This document shows positions 7,131 through 14,174 of a stretch of DNA of 28,255 nucleotides, piece after piece; the first letter of the stretch is position 1, and the number at the start of each line of letters is the position of its first letter. This DNA comes from Deltaproteobacteria bacterium (GTDB lineage Bacteria > Myxococcota > Myxococcia > Myxococcales > 40CM-4-68-19). A program made the translations under genes and the position numbers. The DNA is taken from contig VBKQ01000352.1 in NCBI GenBank assembly GCA_005879505.1, positions 1 through 28,255 of the forward strand. The letters run 5' to 3'. The notes under the pieces are model-generated. The model ran no database searches. It had not been told where the DNA came from and saw only the letters and a program-made list of their open reading frames with translations.

Positions 7131-7778
7131 ATGGAACGGCTCGACGCCATCGTGGAAAAGGCACGTCAGCGAGCGCGCTTTCGCGTCGCAGCGCTCCGGC
7201 TCGAGCATCCGGGGCAGGACGAGGTTGCGCTGGGACGTACGCTCGCGGGTGAGATGGCCTTGCGCGCCGGCTTCGCCGGCGCCGCTACCGGAACGCTTTC
7301 GCTCGTGGCGCTGCCCTTGGGGCTTCCGGCGGGCATCGCGGCCTCACTATTCCTCGAAGCGGAGCTGATCTTCGCCTTGCTCGAGCTGTACGGCCTGGAC
7401 ACCGAGGGAGATCAGGGCCGGCTCAAGCTTTACGCGCTCTGGGCTGGCGCTGGATTCGCCGACGCGGCGAAGAGCATCGGAATGAGCGCGGGCGCAACCG
7501 CCATAGACCGGGTGCTGCGCGGCTCACTTCCGGGTCGGATCATCGGCCGGCTCAACCCCGAACTGGTCAAGGCGATCCTGCGCCGCCTGGGCCTGGGGTG
7601 GCTGCCGCGCGCCGCCAGGTTCTGGCCCTTGCTCGGCGCTCCTGTCGGGTTCTTCCTCGAGCGTGCCGCGTTGCGCACCCTTGGCGAAGCCACGCTGGCG
7701 ACGCTCGACGATGCCGCCCGCGCCCGAAGACGCCGAGCAGACGAATCGGGACGCAGCTCGCGGCGAAATTCCCGCTGA
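7131..7778 (+). CDS. EcsC-like family protein
   Basis: The 215-residue protein resembles the EcsC family, named after a protein encoded beside a Bacillus ABC transporter and of unknown activity. Landmarks are the Gly/Ala-rich segment GFAGAATGTLSLVALPLGLPAG followed by FLEAELIFALLELYG, with an acidic DTEGDQG turn and a second hydrophobic region. These could be amphipathic or membrane-associated helices. The start ATG 7131 follows GGTGGGTG; a GTG at 7125 would add two residues. The C-terminal end is very Arg-rich (ARARRRRADESGRSSRRNSR). It abuts the disrupted DUF1684 gene. Confidence 0.6.
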   Translation: MERLDAIVEKARQRARFRVAALRLEHPGQDEVALGRTLAGEMALRAGFAGAATGTLSLVALPLGLPAGIAASLFLEAELIFALLELYGLDTEGDQGRLKLYALWAGAGFADAAKSIGMSAGATAIDRVLRGSLPGRIIGRLNPELVKAILRRLGLGWLPRAARFWPLLGAPVGFFLERAALRTLGEATLATLDDAARARRRRADESGRSSRRNSR

Positions 7779-7797
7779 TCGGTCCAGGAAATAGGTT

Positions 7798-8370
7798 TCA
7801 GAGTGCGAAGAACACCGTCAGCCAATCTGCCAGCCGGCAGATGTCCGTGGCGCGGGTATTCGCGCACAGCCAGTGGAGCGCTCCTTGGTGGAACCCGCCC
7901 CCGCCGTAGACGATCACTCCAGGCAGCGGCAGCGTAGCGAGGTTCAGCACCGCGTAGGGCAGTTTCTCGTCGGCGGTTCCGGTGACGCGCTGGTATTTGG
8001 CCTCCACCGCGAGCCGGTTGCCGTTGCGGGCATCACGGAACAGCACGTCCACCTCGCGATCCTTGCCGTAGATGGTCTTCCCCACGGTCAGGCGGCGGCG
8101 GTAATCGAGCCCGAGCGAGATGCCGACGAGAGCGATCACGCGCTCGAACTCCAGCGACGACAGCTCCACCGTCTCGATCTTTTGCGCCAGCAGCCGGCAC
8201 TCCTCCACCGTCACCGGAAGCTGGGCTCGCGCCGCGAGCACCCAGCTGCCGATGCCGCCCGGCTCCCACGAACGCAGCGCGGCGATCAGCTCGGGCAGCT
8301 GCCGGGGTGGAGGGACGAGCTGCAGCACGTTCGATTCGGTCACGATCTCCGCCTTCCGCTCAGCGCCCAC
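7798..8370 (-). CDS. Type II restriction endonuclease, PD-(D/E)xK fold
   Basis: The 190-residue protein lies directly downstream of a DNA methyltransferase and overlaps it by 31 bp, the usual arrangement of a type II restriction-modification pair. A nuclease core is visible: Asp108 in REVDVLF, then Glu123-Ala-Lys125 in LAVEAKYQ, i.e. D-x14-E-x-K of the PD-(D/E)xK superfamily. A glycine-rich segment GVIVYGGGGFHQGALHWL follows. The recognition sequence cannot be read from the protein. Translation is probably coupled to the methyltransferase, which would let methylation come first. The sequence is not recognised as a named enzyme, and the endonuclease role rests on the motif plus context. Confidence 0.7.
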   Translation of the reverse strand: MGAERKAEIVTESNVLQLVPPPRQLPELIAALRSWEPGGIGSWVLAARAQLPVTVEECRLLAQKIETVELSSLEFERVIALVGISLGLDYRRRLTVGKTIYGKDREVDVLFRDARNGNRLAVEAKYQRVTGTADEKLPYAVLNLATLPLPGVIVYGGGGFHQGALHWLCANTRATDICRLADWLTVFFAL

Positions 8371-9389
8371 GCGCGCCAGGCGCGCAGCCGGTCTGGCTCC
8401 CTCGGCCGCGGCGGCTCGGTGCGCAAGAACCTCCGCACCGCCGCTTCACGCTCGATGGGGCGCATGTCCAGGAACTGATCCAGCACCGCCGTCGCGCCGT
8501 CGGCGTCCAGCCAGCCGCAGGCGCGCGCGGCATCCAGCTCGTCCTCCGCCGCGCTTCCATCTGCGAGCGTTTCCAACTCGGGCGGCTCGGCAGGCTCTTC
8601 CATGACCACCGCCGCGCGCGCGACGATGGCGTCAGCCGGCGCGAGGGAGGCAAGAGAGGGATCCAGATACGCGAGATCGATGTCTCCGAGCAGGAAGCGG
8701 CGGTCGAGGGCGCGCGCCTCCACACCGGCGACACCCGAGCCGCAGAACGGATCCAACACCAGCTCGCCGGGCGACGTGCTCTGCGCGATCAGGGCTCGCA
8801 CCACCGCGCCGGGCTTCACCGCCGGTCCCGGTACCCCGGCCCTGGGCGCCATCAGGACGTCCGGGATGCCGAGATCATTCAGGGCGCGTTTGCCTTTCTC
8901 GAAGAAGAGGATCCGTTCGCTGGCCGCCCGATAGTGGTACCCGGTGCCGCCGCGAATGCGCCCGCCGTCCAGGGTGGTCTTCGCCCAGACGATCTCCTTC
9001 CAGTACACGAACCCGCAGGAGCATTTGCGTCCCCCGTTGGGTAGCCGCGCCGCGCCGACCTTCTGCTGCTGCTTGATGACGTCGGCAGTGACCTCGTCAC
9101 AGAAGAGATAGAAGTGCCGGTCGGGGCGCAGCACGCGATACACCTCGCGTAGAAGCTCCGGCAGGCGCTCGTTGGGGACAGTGGTGAACCAGTTCGTGGT
9201 CAGTCGGGTGGTGGTGGCTCGCGCGCGATGGATCTGCAGCGATTCGTAGGGTGGATCGGTGACCACCAGGTCGACCGATTCGGGCGCGAGACCGCGCAGG
9301 AGCTCGAACGCGTCGGAAACGAGAACGCGCCCGCGTTCGGGAGGAGGCGGCGCGCTGAATGGAAGCTCGAGCAGGTTGGATTCGCTCAT
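8340..9389 (-). CDS. Site-specific DNA methyltransferase (beta class)
   Basis: The 349-residue enzyme transfers a methyl group from S-adenosylmethionine to an amino group of DNA and would protect the host against the overlapping endonuclease. The catalytic motif VVTDPPYESLQ (about residues 42-52) comes before the AdoMet-binding motif VLDPFCGSGVAGVEA (about residues 215-229), which is the beta-class order with the target recognition domain between. DPPY favours N6-adenine over N4-cytosine, without proof. Cys-Ser-Cys in GGRKCSCGFVYWKEIVWAKT may bind zinc. An additional C-terminal acidic/Arg segment of about 100 residues is longer than needed for catalysis. The start (MSESNLLELPF) at 9389 is divergent from the DUF1223 gene with 80 bp between starts. 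Confidence 0.85.
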   Translation of the reverse strand: MSESNLLELPFSAPPPPERGRVLVSDAFELLRGLAPESVDLVVTDPPYESLQIHRARATTTRLTTNWFTTVPNERLPELLREVYRVLRPDRHFYLFCDEVTADVIKQQQKVGAARLPNGGRKCSCGFVYWKEIVWAKTTLDGGRIRGGTGYHYRAASERILFFEKGKRALNDLGIPDVLMAPRAGVPGPAVKPGAVVRALIAQSTSPGELVLDPFCGSGVAGVEARALDRRFLLGDIDLAYLDPSLASLAPADAIVARAAVVMEEPAEPPELETLADGSAAEDELDAARACGWLDADGATAVLDQFLDMRPIEREAAVRRFLRTEPPRPREPDRLRAWRAWALSGRRRS

Positions 9390-9469
9390 GCGCGCAATCT
9401 GCCAGAGCTCCCTGACACTGCGTTCAGTATGGCGTAACCGGCGGTAAAAGTCGCGCGTAGAGTACCGGG

Positions 9470-10213
9470 ATGACCCCGATCCTTGCGGCTGCGGTGCTGG
9501 TCGAGCTGTTCACCTCGGAAGGCTGCTCGAGCTGCCCTCCTGCGGACGCGGTGCTGGCGCGACTGCATCGCGAGCAGCCGGTCCCCGGCGTGCAGCTGAT
9601 CGTGCTCTCCGAGCACGTGGACTACTGGAACAGCCTGGGCTGGAAGGACCCGTTCTCCGCCGCCCTCTTCAGCGACCGCCAGGGCCAGTACAGCGGCCAC
9701 ATCTATACGCCCCAGGCGGTGGTGGACGGCCGCGCCGACGTGCTCGGTTCCGACGAGCGGGCCATCGTCCGCGCCGTCGCGGCGGCGGGGCGCGAGCCTC
9801 ACGGTACCCTGCGGCTGACCGCGACTCCGTCAGGTGTTCGGATCGCCGTCACCGGACTGTCCGGGCACTCTGACGCGGAAGTCATGGTGGCCGTGGTCGA
9901 GGATGGCCTGGTCAGCAGGGTGGAGCGGGGCGAGAATGCGGGCCGCACGCTCGCGCATACCGCAGTAGTCCGCGCGCTGCAGCGCGGCGGGACCATCCCC
10001 GCCGCCGCTGATCGTTGGACCAACGAGGTACCCGTTTCGCTGGATGGTTCCTGGAGACGGCCGCGCGTGGTTGCTTTCGTCCAGGACGCGCGCTCCCGGC
10101 GGATTCTCGCCGCGGGCGTCCTAGAGGAAGAACGCGACGGCGCTGCCGCCGAGCGCGATCAGCGCGGCGCCGACGATCAGGCTCATGGTGCGAAGAAGGC
10201 TCATGCTCCGTAA
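9470..10213 (+). CDS. DUF1223 thioredoxin-fold protein
   Basis: The 247-residue protein matches DUF1223: LVELFTSEGCSSCPPADAVL at residues 10-29 with a Cys19-x-x-Cys22 redox pair, VDYWNSLGWKDPFS, and YTPQAVVDGRADVLGSD, all family landmarks. The fold is thioredoxin-like and the family is commonly exported, although this copy has only a short hydrophobic N-terminus (MTPILAAAVLVELF), so its location is open. The substrate is unknown. The last 30 residues (EEERDGAAAERDQRGADDQA...) are unlike the family and very hydrophilic; the homologous part ends near LAAGVLEE. It faces the RtcB gene convergently. Confidence 0.75.
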   Translation: MTPILAAAVLVELFTSEGCSSCPPADAVLARLHREQPVPGVQLIVLSEHVDYWNSLGWKDPFSAALFSDRQGQYSGHIYTPQAVVDGRADVLGSDERAIVRAVAAAGREPHGTLRLTATPSGVRIAVTGLSGHSDAEVMVAVVEDGLVSRVERGENAGRTLAHTAVVRALQRGGTIPAAADRWTNEVPVSLDGSWRRPRVVAFVQDARSRRILAAGVLEEERDGAAAERDQRGADDQAHGAKKAHAP

Positions 10214-10292
10214 GACAGCAAGCGCGGTGCCAGTTTCAGAGACCCTTTTCGAACCGCGGGATTCCCGCGACTTGCACGGCTGCGCGTGCGCT

Positions 10293-10325
10293 CTGTCACA
10301 CAATTGTGCACAGAACTTGTGACAG
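10293..10325. other. Nested inverted repeats between convergent genes
   Basis: CTGTCACA (10293-10300) and TGTGACAG (10318-10325) are perfect inverted arms of 8 bp separated by 17 bp. Inside lies a 10-bp perfect palindrome CACAATTGTG (10299-10308). The site is in the 140-bp space between the ends of the DUF1223 and RtcB genes, so it is either a transcription-end structure or a protein-binding site. There is no T-run that would mark a classical terminator. Confidence 0.45.
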
Positions 10326-10353
10326 CCGTGTCGGAAGTCCAACCAGAATTTAT

Positions 10354-11500
10354 TCAGCCTTTGACGCAGAGCACCTGACGCAGCTCGGCGACCACCTCGA
10401 CCAGGTCCTTCTGGTTCTCCATCACCTGCTCGATGGGTTTGTACGCCGCGGGGATCTCGTCGAGGACGCCTCCGTCCTTGCGGCACTCGACTCCCTTCGT
10501 CTGCGCCATGAGATCCCTGACCGAGAAGCGCCGCTTCGCCTCCCCGCGGCTCATGCGGCGTCCCGCTCCGTGCGATGCGCTCTCGAAGCTCTGCGGATTG
10601 CCCAGCCCGCGGACCACGTAGCTGCGGGTTCCCATGCTTCCGGGGATGACGCCCAGGTCGCCCTTGCCGGCGCGGATCGCCCCTTTGCGCGTGACCAGCA
10701 CCTCCTCGCCGAAGTGCGTCTCCTCGGCGAGGTAGTTGTGATGGCAGAGGACGGGCTCGGCGAACCGCACGTCGGGACGGAACTGGCGGAGCACCGATCC
10801 ATAGAGATCGAGCATCGCTTCCCGGTTCTTCATCGCATAGCGCTGCGCCCAGAACAGGTCGCGCCGGTACTCGTCCATCTCCCTGGTGCCGGCGAGGAAC
10901 ACCGCCAGGTCCCGGTCGGGCAGGTCCTGGTTGTGCGCGAGCTTCTTCGCCCGCTGGATGTGGATCTCCGCCAGCGACTTGCCAATGTTGCGGCTGCCGG
11001 AGTGCAGCATCATCCACACCCGGTCCTCGGTATCGAGGCAGAGCTCGATGAAGTGGTTTCCTCCGCCCAGCGTCCCGAGCTGCTTGCGCGCCTTGCCCAT
11101 CAGATCCTTCACCGCGGGCGTCAGCAGACGGAACTCCTCCCAGAACGGCTTGTCCTGGGGGCGGTCGATTGGATCCCGGTGCTCGTTGAACCCGACGGGA
11201 ATGGCCCGCTCCAATGCGCTTCTCCATGCGCGCAGGTCGTCCGGCAGGTCCTTGGCGGTCAAGCTGGTCTTCACCGCGCCGACACCGCAGCCCACGTCGA
11301 CGCCGACGGCGGCAGGGCTGACCGCGCCCTTCATCGCGATCACGCTACCGACCGTCGCGCCCTTGCCGTAGTGGACGTCCGGCATGGCAGCGACGTGATG
11401 GAAGACCCACGGCAGCGAGGAGATGTTCTTCAGCTGCTCGAGCGCGACGCCCTCGATCTCGTCGGGGTTCGTCCACGCCAGGATGTCTGCCTTGCGGCCA
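10354..11500 (-). CDS. rtcB: RNA ligase RtcB, extreme N-terminus missing
   Basis: RtcB joins RNA 2',3'-cyclic phosphate or 3'-phosphate ends to 5'-OH ends using GTP and manganese. Family landmarks are all present: MPDVHYGKGATVGSVI, the metal-binding Cys in GVDVGCGVGAVKTSL, GGGNHFIEL, HSGSRNIGKSLA, VLCHHNYLAEE, KGAIRAGKGDLGVIPGSMG with SYVVRGLGN, and ASHGAGRRMSR with the guanylated His, ending in VCVKG as is typical. The first ATG (11385) is internal to the conserved core; upstream codons read RKADILAWTNPDEIEGVALEQLK, which is family sequence. That extension continues to about 11500, where it meets the truncated HIT gene and no start codon is found. Only about 5-20 residues seem lost. Whether the cell makes active protein is unclear. 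Confidence 0.85.
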
Positions 11501-11792
11501 CGAGGTGCGGCACGCTCTGGGAGATCTTGGTGTTCACGCCGATGAACGTCCCCTGCGCTTCCAGGCCACTCTCTACCGCGCGCGAGACGCGCTGCACTGC
11601 CGACCAGAACGGTCCGACTTCTGCCGCGGGAAGCGAGTGGAAGTCCTCCACGTGCGCCGTCGGGACCACGAGGACGTGTCCTTTGAACACCGGGCGCGCG
11701 TCCAGGAACGCCGCCACGCTCGCCTCCCGCAGCACGAACGAGGCCGGAACCTCACCCCGGAGGATGGCGCAGAAAGCACAGGAAGGGGCCAC
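11430..11792 (-). pseudogene. HIT family hydrolase, truncated before the active-site triad
   Basis: A GTG at 11792 begins APSCAFCAILRGEVPASFVL, then FLDARPVFKGHVLVVPTAHV and FIGVNTKISQSVPHL: a HIT nucleotide hydrolase or transferase with its usual N-terminal Cys-x-x-Cys. In HIT proteins the next residues are HVHVVPR, the catalytic His-x-His-x-His. Here the reading changes immediately after PHL into an out-of-frame reading of the RtcB gene (VAARQTSWRGRTPTRSR). The catalytic histidines and about 30 residues are absent, so the protein should be inactive. A TTG at 11837 would add 15 residues but is less likely. The abrupt joint at about 11500 removes both the HIT end and the RtcB beginning, so this is a deletion or a misjoin. 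Confidence 0.75.
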
Positions 11793-11848
11793 CTCGGCAC
11801 CATTGCACGGTCCAGGCGCCCGCCGCCTCGGCCGCAATGCAAGCTGTT

Positions 11849-11938
11849 GGGAACACGGCAGTTTTACGACGCATTTCCATCCGATGGGGCGGGCTGTGTC
11901 CAGAGGTACGGACAGGGCGGCGTCCGCCCGCCAAGGAG
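11849..11938 (+). promoter_or_regulatory. Candidate ECF promoter, leader hairpin and SD of the caspase operon
   Basis: GGGAAC at 11849-11854 fits the GGAAC -35 core typical of ECF sigma promoters; a -10 element is less clear (CGAC at 11867-11870 or bases just after). Downstream, GGGCGG CGT CCGCCC (11915-11929) forms a six-pair hairpin just before AAGGAG (11933-11938). An ECF-type promoter would fit autoregulation by the sigma factor encoded in the operon. This is inference from a short motif. Confidence 0.25.
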
Positions 11939-11947
11939 ACGATGGAA

Positions 11948-12928
11948 ATGCTCAAGCGAATTGCCCTCTCCCTCATCGCTACCGTCGCCTGCGCTGGCGG
12001 CGCCTTCAAGGACCAGGCCCGCGACGCCATGCCGAGCAAGGAAGCGATCTCCATGGGATCGCCACCCGTGCAGCAGCAGGCGAGCAGCCCTTCCGGGAGC
12101 ACGATCGCCCAGAACTCCACCGCCGGCGATCGCTCGCAGTTTCACGACCTGACGGTGGCGGTGGCCTTCGTTTTCAACGTTCCCACCGCCGCATTCCTCG
12201 ACCTGCTGCGCCACGTCGTCGAGGATTACGACCCGACCAACTGCGACGCGAACAGTTGCACCTGGGCGGGCTCGGACGCGCTCAGCCGCGTCGATTACAA
12301 GCTCGTGGTCTCGCGCGACGCGGACGGCGTCAGCTTCGATTGGGCGCTCTCCGGCGCCGTCAAGCCGGGAACGAGCTTCATCACCTTCGCGAGCGGCGTC
12401 GCCACACCCGGGCCGCAGCGGCATCACGGATCGGGCAAGTTCAAGATCGACTTCGACGCGGCCGCGAACCTTGCCATCTTCGGCGATCCCGCGCAGGACA
12501 AGCAGGTCACCGGCTCCATGGACGTGACGGAGTATTCCAACGTCGGTCCCGCGAAGCTCAAGGTCAACTTCACGGGCGCGAGGGACGACAAGCAGCCCAC
12601 CCAGCGAAACAACATCGTGTACACGTACGCAAACGACACCACGGGCGGCGGCGACCTGGACTTCGCCATGCACAACACGACCACGGGCGACCGCTTCTCC
12701 GTGCATTCCCGCTGGAAGAACGACGGCCGCGGCCGCGCAGATGTCGCCGGCCTGGGCGGCGGGTACGACATCTCGCTCTCGGAATGCTGGGGGCCCGCGC
12801 CCTTCATCGTGACGTACTTCTCCTCGAGCCTGAAGATCATGCTGGCTCCCTGGGGCGGACCGGACTCGGGTGCCGAAAAGCAGTGCGCGTACAGCGCCGC
12901 CTTGTTCTCCTCGAAGTCGGCGCCATGA
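11948..12928 (+). CDS. Exported lipoprotein-like protein, operon gene 1
   Basis: The start at 11948 is chosen because AAGGAG stands nine bases before it; ATG 11942 would be too close. The 326-residue product opens with MLKRIALSLIATVACAGG, a signal peptide with a probable lipoprotein Cys in VAC (not a strict lipobox). The mature part begins with a Ser/Gln-rich linker, then a globular region with FLDLLRHVVEDYDPTNC, YKLVVSRDADGVSFDWALSG, GKFKIDFDAAANL and VYTYANDTTGGGDLDFAMHN, near the end SECWGPAPF. No known family is recognised. By eye it shares its layout with the operon's last gene at 15738, so the two are probably distant paralogs. Its stop overlaps the sigma factor start (ATGA). Confidence 0.7.
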   Translation: MLKRIALSLIATVACAGGAFKDQARDAMPSKEAISMGSPPVQQQASSPSGSTIAQNSTAGDRSQFHDLTVAVAFVFNVPTAAFLDLLRHVVEDYDPTNCDANSCTWAGSDALSRVDYKLVVSRDADGVSFDWALSGAVKPGTSFITFASGVATPGPQRHHGSGKFKIDFDAAANLAIFGDPAQDKQVTGSMDVTEYSNVGPAKLKVNFTGARDDKQPTQRNNIVYTYANDTTGGGDLDFAMHNTTTGDRFSVHSRWKNDGRGRADVAGLGGGYDISLSECWGPAPFIVTYFSSSLKIMLAPWGGPDSGAEKQCAYSAALFSSKSAP

Positions 12929-13491
12929 ACGTGCGAGGACTCCGCGTAGTGGTGGGCGGCCGGGCCGGCGAAATCGCCGCGCCCGGCGCGCCCACTCCAG
13001 CGGGCCTCCTCGCCGAGCTGTACGAGAAGCACGCGGCCGGCGTGTACGGCCGCTGCCGCTACCTGCTCAAGGACGACGCGGAAGCGAAGGACGCGCTGCA
13101 GGACGTATTCGTCAAGGTGCTGGGCGCGCTGCCCGAGTTCCGCGCCGCTGCCTCGCCGACGACCTGGATCCTTCGCATCGCCACGCACCACTGCTTGAAC
13201 CTGCTCCGCGCCCGGAGGGCGCTCTGGCGCGACCAGCTGCGCATGGCGCAAGCCGGCCGCAGGCAGGAGACGGAATCGCCCGACCGCCGCGAGCTGGTGC
13301 GCCTGCTCCTCGCGCTGGCATCGGACGAGGCGCAAGAGATCGCGGTGCTCTACTTCGTGGACGAGCTGACGCAAGCGGAGATCGCGCAGGAGACGGGCCG
13401 CAGCCTGCCCACGGTGCGCAAGCGGCTGCGCGAGTTCCTCGCTTGCGCCCGCGAGGCGCTCGGCGTCGAGCTGCAAGGAGGAGACCTGTGA
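12925..13491 (+). CDS. ECF RNA polymerase sigma factor
   Basis: The 188-residue protein has the two domains of group IV sigma factors. Region 2 is seen in LAELYEKHAAGVYGRCRYLL and DAEAKDALQDVFVKVLGALPEF, followed by TTWILRIATHHCLNLLRARR. Region 4 is the helix-turn-helix AQEIAVLYFVDELTQAEIAQ and ETGRSLPTVRKRLREFLACA. It directs core polymerase to specific promoters and is normally held by the membrane anti-sigma factor encoded next. It overlaps both neighbours by four bases (ATGA at 12925, GTGA at 13488), so expression ratios are probably set by translational coupling. Its target set beyond its own operon is unknown. Confidence 0.9.
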   Translation: MNVRGLRVVVGGRAGEIAAPGAPTPAGLLAELYEKHAAGVYGRCRYLLKDDAEAKDALQDVFVKVLGALPEFRAAASPTTWILRIATHHCLNLLRARRALWRDQLRMAQAGRRQETESPDRRELVRLLLALASDEAQEIAVLYFVDELTQAEIAQETGRSLPTVRKRLREFLACAREALGVELQGGDL

Positions 13492-14174
13492 ACCTCGATA
13501 TCGGCGGACCGGGTCCGGGGTGCTCGTCCATGCGCGTGCGCAGGTTGCTCGCCGGCGAGCTCACAGGCGTGGAGAAGGAGCGGACCGAGGCGCACGTCGC
13601 TTCCTGCCCGCGCTGTGCGGCAGTGCAAGAGGAGATCGCTGCCGAGCGCGAGGCGCTCCGGCGCGACGCTCCCTTCCCGCAGTTCGCCGCTGCGGTCGCG
13701 GAGAAGCTTGCGCACCGGCCCCACCGCAGCTTCGCCGCGCGCTGGGCGCCGCTGGCGGCGGCCGCGGGACTGGCTCTGGTCGCGGGAGCCCTGCTGGTGC
13801 GCAGGCCGGCGGATACCGACGCGGTGCGCAGCAAGGGCGCGGCGTCCGTCCAACTGTTCGTCCGGGACCAGCGCGGCGTACACGAGCTGGCTCCAGGTGG
13901 ACGAGTCGGCGAAGGGGCGCGGCTCCTGCTTTCGCTCCAGCCGGCGGGGCGCAAGCGCGCCGCTGCGGTGCTGGTCGAGCCCGGCGAAACGAGCGTGATC
14001 TACGAGGGGCCCGCGCTGAACGGAACGCTGCCGCAGGCGTTCGAGTGGACCGGCAGCGGCGTGGCCACCCTGCTGGTCGTGCTGTCGGACACGAAAGTGG
14101 ATGCGAAATCCATCCGATCCGCGGCGGACGCGCCCGCCGGCGCCGACGTCCTGCAAGTCCTGCTCCGGCGATGA
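13488..14174 (+). CDS. Membrane anti-sigma factor with zinc-binding domain
   Basis: The GTG start at 13488 is preceded by AAGGAGGAG and overlaps the sigma stop. The 228-residue protein has an N-terminal zinc-binding anti-sigma motif, His36-x3-Cys40-x2-Cys43 (EAHVASCPRC), which would hold the ECF factor in the cytoplasm. A membrane segment follows (WAPLAAAAGLALVAGALLV, about residues 80-98). The exterior domain (VQLFVRDQRGVHELAPGGRV, then ARLLLSLQPAGRKRAAAVLV) has a strand-rich pattern that recalls sensory domains of other myxobacterial anti-sigma factors, but is not a named family here. The likely role is to sense an envelope signal, perhaps through the neighbouring caspase or lipoproteins, and release the sigma factor. 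It overlaps the caspase gene by four bases. Confidence 0.85.
   Translation: MNLDIGGPGPGCSSMRVRRLLAGELTGVEKERTEAHVASCPRCAAVQEEIAAEREALRRDAPFPQFAAAVAEKLAHRPHRSFAARWAPLAAAAGLALVAGALLVRRPADTDAVRSKGAASVQLFVRDQRGVHELAPGGRVGEGARLLLSLQPAGRKRAAAVLVEPGETSVIYEGPALNGTLPQAFEWTGSGVATLLVVLSDTKVDAKSIRSAADAPAGADVLQVLLRR

Noticed and set aside
10121..10204. 27-residue hydrophobic minus-strand peptide (MSLLRTMSLIVGAALIALGG...)
   Set aside because: It overlaps the DUF1223 C-terminus; the hydrophobic reading could be a chance frame, although that C-terminus is itself unlike its family. Not strong enough to list.
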